Shown here piece after piece: positions 1 to 8,421 of a DNA stretch of 64,000 nucleotides. Under the pieces are notes generated by a model. The model was not told the origin of the DNA. It did not search any database and was given only the letters and a program-made list of their open reading frames with translations. Origin of the DNA: Brucella tritici (GTDB lineage: Bacteria > Pseudomonadota > Alphaproteobacteria > Rhizobiales > Rhizobiaceae); NCBI RefSeq assembly GCF_008932295.1, contig NZ_WBWA01000002.1:186001-250000 (forward strand). The letters run 5' to 3'. A program made the translations under genes and the position numbers. Every line of letters begins with the position of its first letter. The first letter of the stretch is position 1.

Positions 1-1
1 C

Positions 2-277
2 GACCTGCCGCTCGATCTGCAGGGAACCGCTTTCCAGCAGCGCGTCTGGCAGGCCTTGCGCGAAATTCCTGCGGGTAAAACAGTTAGTTACACTGAAATT
101 GCCGAACGGATAGGCGCGTCGAAATCGGTACGCGCTGTGGCGCAGGCCTGCGCGGCCAACAAGATTGCTGTCGCGGTTCCGTGCCACCGGGTCGTGCGCA
201 ACGATGGCGGTCTCTCCGGCTATCGCTGGGGCGTCGAGCGCAAGCGTGATCTCCTGAAGCGGGAGAGCCAGGCATGA
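2..277 (+). CDS. ada: Methylated-DNA-protein cysteine methyltransferase domain (Ada/Ogt family), 5' end outside the window
   Basis: The reading frame is open from the left edge to a TGA at 275-277, so only the C-terminal part of the protein is seen. It carries the PCHRV active-site motif with the acceptor cysteine codon at 182-184, followed by the GLSGYRWG segment typical of O6-alkylguanine-DNA alkyltransferases. Such proteins remove alkyl groups from guanine O6 by irreversible transfer to the cysteine. Whether this is a two-domain Ada (with an AraC-like regulatory half) or a short Ogt cannot be decided from the fragment. Its stop overlaps the start of the next gene by four bases, so the two are probably translated together. 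The symbol is a family-level assignment. Confidence 0.85.
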   Translation, partial: DLPLDLQGTAFQQRVWQALREIPAGKTVSYTEIAERIGASKSVRAVAQACAANKIAVAVPCHRVVRNDGGLSGYRWGVERKRDLLKRESQA

Positions 278-996
278 ACAGAAATGAACCCTCACAGGCC
301 GGAAACATCCCTGCCTATGACTGGCAAAAAATCGGCGCCGAACTGGATGAGTTCGGCGCCACAATCCTCGAAAACATAATTTCGTCACAAGAGTGCCGTG
401 AATTGGCCGCCAGCTACTACAATCTGGCCGCATTTCGAACCGTTATTGCGATGCGAAAACACGGTTTTGGGCGCGGAGAATACAAATATTACGCAAATCC
501 CATTCCGGCCTTAATTTGGAATCTGCGCCAGAAGCTCTATCCGCAGCTTGCGCCCATAGCCAATCGATGGAGTGAGAGACTGGGATCGGATATCCGTTTT
601 CCTCCGACCCATGACGAATTTCTGGACTGGTGCCACGCGGCAGGGCAGACCCGTCCGACACCGCTCATCCTGCAATATGTCGAGGGCGACTATAATTGCC
701 TGCATCAGGATATTTACGGCGATATCGCATTTCCGTTGCAGGTTGCGATTTTGCTTTCCGAACCTGAGAAGGATTTTACGGGCGGGGAATTCGTGCTGAC
801 CGAACAGCGCCCCCGGATGCAGAGCCGTGCGGAAGTCGTGCCGCTCCGGCAGGGCGACGGCGTGGTTTTCGCGGTTAATGACCGTCCAATGCAGGGCACG
901 CGCGGCGATTATCGCGTCAAGATGCGGCACGGTGTTAGCCGCATCCGTTCCGGCCAGCGGCATACGCTGGGCATAATCTTTCACGATTCCAGATAA
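274..996 (+). CDS. 2OG-Fe(II) oxygenase, translationally coupled to ada
   Basis: This 240-residue protein looks like a 2-oxoglutarate and iron dependent dioxygenase. The iron-binding triad is visible as H144 and D146 (LHQD) and H219 (MRHGV), and R229 in GQRHTLG is placed to bind 2-oxoglutarate. The spacing of ten residues between the last histidine and that arginine is closer to prolyl-4-hydroxylase-like enzymes than to AlkB, and no clear AlkB RX5R signature is present. The ATGA overlap with the ada fragment suggests a shared role in alkylation damage repair, but that is inferred from position only. The substrate is unknown. Confidence 0.8.
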   Translation: MNRNEPSQAGNIPAYDWQKIGAELDEFGATILENIISSQECRELAASYYNLAAFRTVIAMRKHGFGRGEYKYYANPIPALIWNLRQKLYPQLAPIANRWSERLGSDIRFPPTHDEFLDWCHAAGQTRPTPLILQYVEGDYNCLHQDIYGDIAFPLQVAILLSEPEKDFTGGEFVLTEQRPRMQSRAEVVPLRQGDGVVFAVNDRPMQGTRGDYRVKMRHGVSRIRSGQRHTLGIIFHDSR

Positions 997-998
997 AG

Positions 999-1144
999 CA
1001 TGTCTCCTCAAAGTGGGAACCGCCCTCGCGGGGAAATCAGTCCACTGGACTGATTTCTGGGCCCGCTACGATGGGATAAAGACATGCAAGAAAACAAAAG
1101 CTTAAAGCGTGTTGTGTGAATATGGTAAGATGCGACACGCTTTA
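999..1144. repeat. Palindromic intergenic repeat, composite copy A, with nested 25-bp palindrome
   Basis: An outer inverted repeat runs from GCATGTCT (999-1006) to AGACATGC (1079-1086). Nested inside it, at 1033-1057, is a perfect inverted repeat with 12-base arms (GAAATCAGTCCA and its complement) around one central base. A second hairpin follows, with stem TAAAGCGTGT (1103-1112) and ACACGCTTTA (1135-1144). The element lies directly downstream of the oxygenase gene and abuts copy B. It resembles REP-like palindromes of Rhizobiales; family membership is my judgement from recognisable core words such as AAGTGGGAACCG. Confidence 0.7.
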
Positions 1145-1185
1145 GAGGTTGAAACCGGCGTTTCGATCGCCTTTGATCGCGGCTA

Positions 1186-1285
1186 GAGCATGATTCCGAA
1201 AAGTGGGAACCGGTTTTCGGGTAAAAACATGCTCAAACAAAAAGTTTCGAGCGGGATTATGGTTCAACTTGAAAACATCACGCTC
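1186..1285. repeat. Palindromic intergenic repeat, composite copy B
   Basis: Hairpin 1 runs from GAGCATG (1186) to CATGCTC (ending 1234) and contains the core CCGAAAAGTGGGAACCGG. Hairpin 2 has 9-base arms, GAGCGGGAT (1249-1257) and ATCACGCTC (1277-1285), with one mismatch. The two-hairpin layout is the same as the elements near 9.1, 21.9 and 26.7 kb. It ends about 20 bases before the start of the ArsC/Spx-like gene, so it lies in that gene's 5' leader. Confidence 0.75.
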
Positions 1286-1307
1286 TAAACGATCAAAGGA
1301 GTCGGAT

Positions 1308-1658
1308 ATGAGCGTGACCATCTACGGTATCAAGAACTGCGACACCATGAAGAAGGCGCGCACCTGGCTTGAAGACCATGGCATTGATTACGGATTTCAC
1401 GATTACAAAAAGGAAGGACTCGACGGCGAAACGCTCGACCGCTTTCTGAAAAGCGTTCCGTGGGAACAGTTGCTCAACCGGGCCGGAACGACGTTTCGCA
1501 AACTGCCCGAGGAAGAACGCCAGAACGTCGATGCCGCCAAGGCGCGGGCACTGATGCTGGCGCAGCCATCCATGGTCAAGCGTCCGGTTCTCGACAAGGA
1601 TGGAAAGCTGACGGTCGGTTTCAAGCCGGATCAGTATGAAAACTTCTTCAAACCTTGA
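1308..1658 (+). CDS. ArsC/Spx-like thioredoxin-fold protein (YffB type)
   Basis: The 116-residue product matches the ArsC/Spx/YffB family: an N-terminal IYGIKNCDTMKKAR segment with a single active-site-like cysteine, and the late SMVKRPVLD segment shared by these proteins. Family members are glutaredoxin-fold oxidoreductases, but the YffB branch has no well-proven reaction. I chose the ATG at 1308 because it has the ribosome binding site AAAGGAG just upstream and starts at the family position; an open extension to 1203 would run through a palindromic repeat. It precedes the FUSC gene by 39 bases. Confidence 0.85.
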   Translation: MSVTIYGIKNCDTMKKARTWLEDHGIDYGFHDYKKEGLDGETLDRFLKSVPWEQLLNRAGTTFRKLPEEERQNVDAAKARALMLAQPSMVKRPVLDKDGKLTVGFKPDQYENFFKP

Positions 1659-1697
1659 GGTGGAGGAGCACTGCCATAGATAGCTGCCGATAAGCAG

Positions 1698-2753
1698 ATG
1701 GAGAGATCTATGCGGCAGCGCGCGAATATGGTCGTTCAGCAATGGTCTGCAAGCTGGCGCGATTCTCTGATCGCTTCCTTCGCAGGCGGTGTCGCATGGC
1801 TGATCTGCCAGTTGGCGCTGGGCCAGCCGAAACCTGTCTTTGCGATGGTCACGGCGGTAATCTGCCTGGCGCCGAACCTGCCCAACCATGGCAAGCAGGC
1901 GATAGGGGTGATGGTCGGCGTCACGACAGGCGTGCTGGTCGGCGAGCTTTCTCTGCTCTTGCCCGAAACGGTGCCGGTCTTCCACACAAGCATAGTGACA
2001 TTCGTTGCCATGGTTCTGGCGACCTCTTTCGGCATGGCCCCGGCAATTGCCATCCAGTCGGGCGTTTCGGCGATACTGGTTCTCGCCATGGGGCCGCAGG
2101 TCGCAGGCGTTACGCGGCTGGTCGATGTTCTGGTGGGAGCCGGGGTAGGCCTGCTATTCAGCCAGATATTGATGACGCCAAGTCCCCTGCTTTTGATTGA
2201 TAAGGCCGCTCGCGGCCTGCTCGACCGCCTCGCAAAAGGCCTGAAACAATCGGCGGTGGCACTGGAAAAGCAGGACCCTGTGCGGGCACAAAGCGCAATC
2301 AACCAGTTCACATCGGCGCATCGGGCGGTGATCGCATTGGGCGACGGTATCGCATTGGCACGCAGCAATGCGCGCTGGTCGTTGCGCGGGCGACTGGTGG
2401 CGCGTGAGGTCACGGAAATGGCGGGCCGGTATGACCGGCGCGGCATTCGTCTTTATGCATCGGCGCTGCTGTTCGGCGAAGCGCTGGGCAATGCGCTGCG
2501 AAAGAAGGAGGCCCCACCGCCGCGCTGGCTGGTGGAAGCCTTGCAGATTGTCATCGCCAATTGTGAACTGGAGGAGGGGCAGGAACCAGGCCGGGTCCCG
2601 CCCATGCCAAACGATATTCCATTCGGCTGGCGCGATAGCGCGCACCGGCTGATATCGGTTCAGGATACGCTGCTGCACTTCCTGCATTCCGATCTGCCGG
2701 ATAGCATTCCTATCGCCGGAAGGAAGACTGAAGAAAAGCCAACTGCAGCATAG
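1698..2753 (+). CDS. FUSC-family integral membrane protein
   Basis: This 351-residue protein has about six hydrophobic segments between residues 20 and 160, followed by a long soluble C-terminal half that is rich in charged helices. That arrangement, and the segment QPKPVFAMVTAVICL near the N-terminus, fit the FUSC / aromatic acid exporter family, whose members include fusaric acid resistance proteins. The substrate cannot be read from the sequence. A second in-frame ATG at 1710 has GGAGAG just before it and may be the true start. The gene is probably co-transcribed with the preceding ArsC/Spx-like gene. Confidence 0.75.
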   Translation: MERSMRQRANMVVQQWSASWRDSLIASFAGGVAWLICQLALGQPKPVFAMVTAVICLAPNLPNHGKQAIGVMVGVTTGVLVGELSLLLPETVPVFHTSIVTFVAMVLATSFGMAPAIAIQSGVSAILVLAMGPQVAGVTRLVDVLVGAGVGLLFSQILMTPSPLLLIDKAARGLLDRLAKGLKQSAVALEKQDPVRAQSAINQFTSAHRAVIALGDGIALARSNARWSLRGRLVAREVTEMAGRYDRRGIRLYASALLFGEALGNALRKKEAPPPRWLVEALQIVIANCELEEGQEPGRVPPMPNDIPFGWRDSAHRLISVQDTLLHFLHSDLPDSIPIAGRKTEEKPTAA

Positions 2754-2783
2754 GTGGGCGCACACTGCTGCTGCAGAAAGACG

Positions 2784-3392
2784 TCACGCCGCTGAAACTT
2801 CACGCCGTTCCAGTATGCGGTCGATCAACCCCCATTCGAGACCTGCCTCCGCAGTCATGAAATTATCGCGGTCAAGGGCGCGTTCCACCTCTTCATAGGT
2901 CCGACCGCAATGTTCGGCATAAAGACGCGTCATCAACCTCTTGGTTCGTTGTGCTTCCTCCGCATGGATGAAGATGTCCGATGCCTGCCCCTGAAAGCCA
3001 CCGGAAGGCTGGTGAACAAGCAGGTTTGCGTTGGGAAGGGCAGCGCGATGACCGGGCTCTCCCGCCATCAGCAGGAAGGAGCCCATCGAGCGGGCCGTCC
3101 CCATGCAAAGCGTGTGCACGGGTGCACGGACATAGCGCATCGTGTCATAGATCGCGAGGCCGCTGGTCACAACGCCGCCCGGCGAGTTGATATAGAGATT
3201 GATCGGCTGTTTGGAATTTTCCGCTTCCAGAAACAGCAATTGTGCGCAGATAAGCGCGGATACGGTGTCATTCACTTCGCCATTGAGAAAGATGATCCTT
3301 TCGCGCAGCAGACGCGAATAGATATCGAATGACCGTTCGCCTCGGCTCGACTGTTCCACGACCATAGGGACGAGTTGCATGGTTTCGCGCAT
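2784..3392 (-). CDS. ClpP-family serine protease, paralogue not linked to clpX
   Basis: The 202-residue product is a complete ClpP-type protease subunit. The catalytic triad appears intact: S102 in [10 protein letters not shown]127 in LLVHQPSGG, and an Asp near residue 176 in the LDRDNF segment. ClpP subunits form a barrel-shaped protease fed by ClpX or ClpA ATPases. No clpX, tig or lon lies nearby, whereas the housekeeping clpP usually sits beside clpX, so this is more likely a second copy. The N-terminus is short and without a long propeptide. Its neighbours (a FUSC gene on the opposite strand and an SRPBCC gene) give no hint of a special substrate. Confidence 0.85.
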   Translation of the reverse strand: MRETMQLVPMVVEQSSRGERSFDIYSRLLRERIIFLNGEVNDTVSALICAQLLFLEAENSKQPINLYINSPGGVVTSGLAIYDTMRYVRAPVHTLCMGTARSMGSFLLMAGEPGHRAALPNANLLVHQPSGGFQGQASDIFIHAEEAQRTKRLMTRLYAEHCGRTYEEVERALDRDNFMTAEAGLEWGLIDRILERREVSAA

Positions 3393-3435
3393 CGGCGAAC
3401 TCCTCTTTTTTCTAGAGTTTCAGAGCGTCAGGCGG

Positions 3436-3795
3436 TCAAGCGGCGCGCATCATCGGCGCCCGGTTGCTGTTGGCGGCAACTGCCGCAGTGCGCTTCAGGC
3501 GAGTGTCGTTCAGTTCATGGAAGACGCGCAGACAGGTGCCGCCGGAAATGCCCGGTACAATGCGGAACGTGATCATGCTTTCCAGAAAGGGCGGTTCGCT
3601 TTCCCGCATCCGGTAGCTGATCTCCTCACCGGGCTTGCAGGATGCAGGCTCCGGATCGGCCAATGCTTCGGATGGAAGCCAGTTTTCGCGAAACTCCGGA
3701 ATGCTGATTGCGCGCCAAACTTTCTGCGGCGCGGCATCCAACTCATATTCAAGCTCGATGGCTTTTTCGGGTGCTTCTTCCTGCCGGTCGGTCAT
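3436..3795 (-). CDS. SRPBCC (AHSA1-like) protein paired with an ArsR regulator
   Basis: The 119-residue protein fits the SRPBCC/AHSA1 fold: an early IELEYELDAAPQKVWRAI segment and the later strand residues typical of these hydrophobic-ligand-binding domains. I start it at the ATG at 3795 because that codon overlaps the stop of the upstream ArsR gene as ATGA, a sign of translational coupling; a longer open frame to 3846 would lie inside the regulator. ArsR-AHSA1 pairs are common in bacteria, but the ligand is rarely known. The C-terminal tail, rich in Arg and Ala, is unremarkable. Confidence 0.75.
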   Translation of the reverse strand: MTDRQEEAPEKAIELEYELDAAPQKVWRAISIPEFRENWLPSEALADPEPASCKPGEEISYRMRESEPPFLESMITFRIVPGISGGTCLRVFHELNDTRLKRTAAVAANSNRAPMMRAA

Positions 3796-4106
3796 TGGTC
3801 CATATCCTTCAGCAAGGTTTTGAGAGCGTCGATACGTTCCGGCCAATAGATGCGATATTTCGCGAGCCAGTTGGCGATGAGCGTCAGTCCGTTCGGATCG
3901 ACTTCGTAATTGACGAAGCGCCCCTGGCGTTCCTCACGCACCAGTCCCGCACCGCGCAACACGGCCAGATGCTGCGACATGGCGGGCTGGCTGATTTCCA
4001 CGCCCTCCCGTAGTGCACTGGCATTCATGCTGCCCGATGCCAGCTTCTCGAAAATCATCCGGCGGGTCGGGTCGGCAAGTGCCCTGAATACATCATTCTC
4101 ATTCAT
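3792..4106 (-). CDS. ArsR-family transcriptional regulator
   Basis: This 104-residue winged-helix protein has the ArsR hallmark order: ALADPTRRMIFEKLA near the N-terminus, the recognition helix region EISQPAMSQHLAVLRGAGLV, and a wing around EERQGRFVNYEVD. No cysteine cluster for metal binding is visible, so it is unlikely to be a classical arsenite or heavy-metal sensor. It is the first gene of a two-gene unit with the SRPBCC protein and probably controls that unit. Its promoter should lie in the 62 bases between its start and the next gene. Confidence 0.85.
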   Translation of the reverse strand: MNENDVFRALADPTRRMIFEKLASGSMNASALREGVEISQPAMSQHLAVLRGAGLVREERQGRFVNYEVDPNGLTLIANWLAKYRIYWPERIDALKTLLKDMDQ

Positions 4107-4168
4107 GCAATCACATAAGCACTCACTTATGCGATTCGCAAGACCTTACTTGAAAACAGACGCCTCGA

Positions 4169-4537
4169 TTAATCAGATGAATGAAACTGCATGGTGAAGA
4201 CATTTCCGCCGATACCCTGCGCAAGTGATGGCGCAAGTTTCAGCGGCGTGCATTTTTCAACCGCCTCAATTGCAGCATTGACGAACGCCTTTCTCGCCTT
4301 GTCGTCACCCTGAACGTTGATCGCGCTGGCGCGAGGAGGTCCAATCAGACTTCCGTCACGTTTGAAGCTGAAGCTGAGGGTAACGGCAGAATTTTTGCTG
4401 TCCGAAGGTGGGGACCAGCAGGCGTTCAGTGCACTGCCGACATCGTCCATCGTCTTCAGTTCCTGCGCCTGAACGGTACCTGTGGCGGCGATTGTAACGG
4501 TGGCTAACAGACAAACGGATAGTCCCGATCTATTCAT
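4169..4537 (-). CDS. Secreted protein with a TonB/TolA C-terminal-like domain
   Basis: The 122-residue product begins with a probable signal peptide that ends at VQAQE. The mature part resembles the TonB_C/TolA_C fold: a CWSPP motif, a strand VTLSFSFKRDGSL, and a final strand GNVFTMQF, with a second cysteine at EKCTPL that could pair with the first. It lacks the membrane anchor and proline-rich stalk of real TonB or TolA, so it may be a free periplasmic domain. The function is unknown. It faces away from the MFS gene, with about 150 bases between them. Confidence 0.6.
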   Translation of the reverse strand: MNRSGLSVCLLATVTIAATGTVQAQELKTMDDVGSALNACWSPPSDSKNSAVTLSFSFKRDGSLIGPPRASAINVQGDDKARKAFVNAAIEAVEKCTPLKLAPSLAQGIGGNVFTMQFHSSD

Positions 4538-4691
4538 CCTGATCCTCCATCAAGAGAGTGTATTCAATCTATTGTAGGTCTGCTTCGGTAGAGTTCAAAT
4601 CCAACTCTGTGGTTGCAGCCTCAATCCGCGTGATCGATCCGATCAGAAAAATTCAATTGTCCCTGGATGATTGAGGTTTATTTTCCCGCTG

Positions 4692-5894
4692 ATGACCGAG
4701 ACCTCCCTGGAAATGACCAAGCCTGCATCTTCACAACATCGCACTGCTGTCCGTTATGCTTTCGGCGGTTTTCTGGCCATGGCAGCAGCCATGGGGATCG
4801 GGCGTTTCATCTATACGCCGATCCTGCCGGGAATGATGGCCGATGTTGGCTTCACCACCGCCGATGCGGGTTTCATCGCATCGGCAAATTATATCGGCTA
4901 TCTGCTGGGGGCCGTCGTCGCCGGTTATGGATGGTCTGCGGGCATCGAACGGAAAAGTGTGATCGCGGGCCTTATCGTCAGCGGATTGCTGTGCGCTGCC
5001 ATGGCGCTCTTCGGCGGCGTCTGGCTGTTCTCCATCATCCGTTTTGCAGCGGGTTTCATCAGTGCGGTGACCATGATCCTTTGCACCGCAATCGTTCTAA
5101 GCCATGTTACTGCGGCGGAAAGAGCCGGGCTTGGCGCCCTGCATTTTGGCGGCGTCGGCAGCGGCATTGCACTGTCTGCCGTTCTTGTGGCGCTGATCCG
5201 TTTTGCCGGGCTCGACTGGCGCGCCGACTGGATCGGCGCTGCGGCTTTGACCATTGTGATGGCTGTTCTCGTTGCGGCTTTCGTCAGGGAAGGGCCGGTC
5301 GGTGGCAAAAGCGGCACGCGCGAACCGCCGCTTCCCCAAAGCTTCGCCTTCAACGCGCTGGCGCTGGCTTATGGCATTTTCGGCTTCGGCTATGTGATAA
5401 CAGCCACGTTCCTCATTGCAATCGTGCGCGCGACCGATGGTGGCCCGCTGATGGAAGCGGCTGTGTGGGTAGTGACCGGCCTGACGGCTGCGCCCTCGAT
5501 CTGGCTGTGGGCGCCGGTTGCCAGAAAATTCGGCCTCTTCAATGCATTTGCCCTGACGGCCATTCTGGAGGCTGTCGGCGTTGCCGCGAGCGTAGTGCTG
5601 GCTCCACCGCTCGGGCCTCTGGTGGGTGGTGCGCTTCTCGGCATCACTTTCATGGTATTGACGGCGTTCGGATTGCAGATCGCCCGCACACTCGCACCGG
5701 CTTCGCCAAAACGCGCTTTGGCGCGGATGACGGTCTGCTTCAGCATCGGCCAGATCGTCGGCCCGCTGGTTGCGGGCTTCATGGCGCAGCGCTCCGGTTC
5801 GTTTACTTCGGCTAGTCTGGCCGCAGCGCTTTCGCTGGTCGTCGTCGCGGTGCTTGGCATCATGGCGGGCCGCATGACAAGATCACAGAGCTGA
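4692..5894 (+). CDS. MFS transporter, YbfB/YjiJ family
   Basis: About 400 residues with some twelve hydrophobic segments and the early motif [16 protein letters not shown], which is characteristic of the YbfB/YjiJ branch of the major facilitator superfamily. Members are uncharacterised inner-membrane carriers. The start is uncertain: ATG 4692 gives the cleanest N-terminus, a TTG at 4671 lies in the same frame, and ATG 4713 is also possible. A second frame on the same strand (from 4667) is long by chance and has no membrane pattern. No operon partner is evident; bacA follows after 80 bases. Confidence 0.8.
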   Translation: MTETSLEMTKPASSQHRTAVRYAFGGFLAMAAAMGIGRFIYTPILPGMMADVGFTTADAGFIASANYIGYLLGAVVAGYGWSAGIERKSVIAGLIVSGLLCAAMALFGGVWLFSIIRFAAGFISAVTMILCTAIVLSHVTAAERAGLGALHFGGVGSGIALSAVLVALIRFAGLDWRADWIGAAALTIVMAVLVAAFVREGPVGGKSGTREPPLPQSFAFNALALAYGIFGFGYVITATFLIAIVRATDGGPLMEAAVWVVTGLTAAPSIWLWAPVARKFGLFNAFALTAILEAVGVAASVVLAPPLGPLVGGALLGITFMVLTAFGLQIARTLAPASPKRALARMTVCFSIGQIVGPLVAGFMAQRSGSFTSASLAAALSLVVVAVLGIMAGRMTRSQS

Positions 5895-5975
5895 AACCTT
5901 ACAAGAATTTAACTGGTAAAGGTGCAAAGACCGGCGTTTTATGAAAAAAACCTCACGAAGCCGGACTGAAATTCA

Positions 5976-7226
5976 GTGTTTGTGTCATTCTTTCCTCGCC
6001 CGAAATTGTTCTTCTGGTCCGCGCTGGTCTGGAGCCTGCTTGCGGTGTTCGGCTGGTATGAAGGAGGGGAAAGGCTGGGCGCAACATTCGGTCTGCCGCC
6101 TCTGGCGCACGACGCGGCGCCGATCATCGGTGCAAGCCTGTTCTGGTCGGCGCCTTTTCTCTGGTTCTATATCTATTTCGCGGTGGCGACGTTCGCTTTC
6201 TACCTGTTCTGGGCATGGTTTTCACCCCATCGCTGGCAGCGCTGGTCGATACTCGGATCGGCTTTGATCCTGTTCACCACCTATTTCGGCGTGCAGGTCA
6301 GCGTTGCGGTCAATGCCTGGTATGGACCTTTCTACGATCTGGTTCAAAAGGCACTGACAACGCCCGGAGCCGTCAGCGCCTCCGATTTCTACTGGAGCAT
6401 GGTCACCTTCGCCGAGATTGCCTTTATCGGCGTGACGGTCGGCGTTCTGAGCCTGTTCTTCGTCAGCCACTATATCTTCCGCTGGCGTTCGGCGATGAAC
6501 GAATACTATGTCAGCCATTGGCCGAAACTGCGTTCCATTGAAGGTGCGGCCCAGCGCGTGCAGGAAGACACGATGCGCTTTTCCACGACGCTGGAACAGC
6601 TCGGTGTCAGCCTCGTCAAATCGGTGATGACGCTGATCGCCTTTCTGCCGGTCCTGTTCAGTTTTTCAGAAAAGGTCAGCGAGCTACCGGTGGTTGGCAT
6701 GGTGCCGCATGCGCTGGTCGTGGCAGCGATTTTCTGGGCTGCTTTCGGCACCGGATTTCTGGCGCTCGTCGGTATCAAGCTGCCGGGGCTGGAGTTCAAC
6801 AATCAGCGTGTCGAAGCGGCTTACCGCAAGGAACTGGTCTATGGCGAAGATCATGCGGATCGCGCGGAGCCGATCACGCTCGGCGAACTGTTTCGCAATG
6901 TCCGGCACAATTATTTCCGGCTCTATTTTCACTATGTCTATTTCAACGTCGCCCGCATTTTCTACATTCAGGCCGATAATATTTTCCCGACCCTGATCCT
7001 TGTTCCGTCGATTGTGGCTGGCAAGCTGACGCTTGGCCTGATGAACCAGATCACCAATGTCTTTTCGCAGGTGCAGGGATCGTTCCAGTATCTCGTCAAT
7101 TCATGGACGACGATCATCGAGTTGCTGTCGATCTACAAGCGTCTGAGGGCCTTTGAGGCGGTCATCCATGACGAGCCGCTGCCGTCGCTCGATCAGGCAA
7201 ATCTGAAGACGACACCCTCAACTTAA
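5976..7226 (+). CDS. bacA: Peptide antibiotic transporter BacA/SbmA
   Basis: The 416-residue product starts [13 protein letters not shown], matching the N-terminus of SbmA and rhizobial BacA, so the GTG at 5976 is the start although no ATG is present. It has multiple membrane segments and lacks an ATP-binding domain, as expected for this proton-driven family. BacA imports proline-rich antimicrobial peptides and bleomycin, and in Brucella and Sinorhizobium it is needed for long-term survival in host cells and for very-long-chain fatty acid modification of lipid A. The stop codon lies in the loop of a hairpin at 7212-7235, a possible terminator. A polysaccharide deacetylase gene faces it. Confidence 0.92.
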   Translation: MFVSFFPRPKLFFWSALVWSLLAVFGWYEGGERLGATFGLPPLAHDAAPIIGASLFWSAPFLWFYIYFAVATFAFYLFWAWFSPHRWQRWSILGSALILFTTYFGVQVSVAVNAWYGPFYDLVQKALTTPGAVSASDFYWSMVTFAEIAFIGVTVGVLSLFFVSHYIFRWRSAMNEYYVSHWPKLRSIEGAAQRVQEDTMRFSTTLEQLGVSLVKSVMTLIAFLPVLFSFSEKVSELPVVGMVPHALVVAAIFWAAFGTGFLALVGIKLPGLEFNNQRVEAAYRKELVYGEDHADRAEPITLGELFRNVRHNYFRLYFHYVYFNVARIFYIQADNIFPTLILVPSIVAGKLTLGLMNQITNVFSQVQGSFQYLVNSWTTIIELLSIYKRLRAFEAVIHDEPLPSLDQANLKTTPST

Positions 7227-7235
7227 AGAGGGTGT
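7212..7235 (+). terminator. Hairpin enclosing the bacA stop codon
   Basis: The stem is ACACCCTC (7212-7219) and GAGGGTGT (7228-7235), with the bacA TAA (7224-7226) in the loop. Only three T residues follow on the plus strand, so it is a weak candidate. It could serve both bacA and the convergent deacetylase gene, whose stop is at 7236. Confidence 0.4.
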
Positions 7236-8231
7236 TTAAGATCTGTTCTGGCCCGCATGGACGGCATCTTTGTCGAGACTGTCCAGATAATCGCTGTAGG
7301 TGGTGCATTTGACATCGGGCTTGGTGCAGACTTCCGTTACGAGCCGTTCCATAGCGCGCCAATAGGCGCCGTCATTCATCAGCACGAAATGGAAGCCGAG
7401 CTGCAGCGGAATGCGCTCGCCGGTATATTGCTTGTCGAATGCCGCCCGGAATGCCTTGTAGGCTCGTTCCTCGAAAGCCGCCGATTGCTGCGGCGCTTCC
7501 TTGCCTTTCGAGTGACGGATATAAAGATTATAGTCCATCGCCACGATAGGACGTTGTGACGGGCCTTCCGGAACAAGAGGCAATCCGAAAGAAGCAAACT
7601 GACCGGCAAGGGTCGGCTCTTCGGGACCGCGTGTGATGGAGGACGCCTGATAGCGGAACCCGTTTGCCTTGAGCGCATCCTGCACCGGCTTCGATGCGGC
7701 GAGATAGGGCGCTCGGAAACCGTCAATGCCCTTCAGCGCAAGATCGCGCCAGCCTTCCGGCTCGCCGTCGATGCCGTTATTCCTGTAGGCGTCAGCGGTG
7801 ATGCGTCGGAATTCCTCGATCTCCTTGTCCCAGTCGGCGGTCGACCAGTCGGTGCCGTCAAAATGGCCGCAACCATGGCTGGCGATCTCGTTTCCTTCCA
7901 GATGCGCCTGCCAGATATTGCCAAGGCGGGCGACGACTTCGTCGCGGCTGAGCGCAAAGCCGACATTGGACGAACCCGCCCGCTTGTGAGGCGGCTTGTA
8001 GTCCCGCCGGTCCTGTTTGGTCAACAGGAAGACGCAGGAGAGGAAATAGGTGAAGTGGGCATTGTTCTTCTTCGCCAGCTTGCGCGAGCGGGTCCACAGC
8101 GCATTGTCATGTGCGCCATCGAAGGAAATCAGCACATATTGCGGCTTTGCAGACATTGGTTCTGCCTGCGCAGTGCAGGTGGCCAGAACCAAGGCGGACA
8201 TAAGAACAGGGCGGGGGGACAGAAAGCGCAT
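7236..8231 (-). CDS. Secreted polysaccharide deacetylase-like protein
   Basis: The 331-residue protein starts with a probable signal peptide (cut near AQAEP) and then shows the NodB-type deacetylase pattern: VLISFDGAHD around D38, an SHGCGH metal motif with H119 and H123, GFRAPYL, and a late LGFHF segment. The usual TFDDG motif is changed to SFDGA, so one of the two aspartates is missing from its normal place. Activity on chitin, peptidoglycan or another envelope glycan cannot be decided. It converges on bacA and ends 9 bases from that gene's stop. Confidence 0.75.
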   Translation of the reverse strand: MRFLSPRPVLMSALVLATCTAQAEPMSAKPQYVLISFDGAHDNALWTRSRKLAKKNNAHFTYFLSCVFLLTKQDRRDYKPPHKRAGSSNVGFALSRDEVVARLGNIWQAHLEGNEIASHGCGHFDGTDWSTADWDKEIEEFRRITADAYRNNGIDGEPEGWRDLALKGIDGFRAPYLAASKPVQDALKANGFRYQASSITRGPEEPTLAGQFASFGLPLVPEGPSQRPIVAMDYNLYIRHSKGKEAPQQSAAFEERAYKAFRAAFDKQYTGERIPLQLGFHFVLMNDGAYWRAMERLVTEVCTKPDVKCTTYSDYLDSLDKDAVHAGQNRS

Positions 8232-8421
8232 GATTCACGAAACGAAGCGGGGGAGGAACAGTTCCACTAGTTCTTGAATAAGGCTATTGTCGGACCGAAA
8301 TGCACTTTGTGACACGTGTTTAGGCTTATTTCGCAGACGGGTCTTACATATGGCGCGAAATGCGACTAAAAGCGCCAGAACGAACAAATATGAACATCAA
8401 TTTGGCTTTAGTGGCAGGTCC

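Noticed and set aside
4588..4612. A tRNA T-arm-like stretch (AGAGTTCAAATCC followed by AACTCT)
   Set aside because: The stem positions do not fit a T arm, and no D arm, anticodon arm or acceptor stem can be drawn around it.
4667..5815. A 382-codon frame on the same strand as the MFS gene, one frame over
   Set aside because: It is rich in Arg, His and Cys and has no membrane pattern; the other frame encodes a clear MFS transporter.
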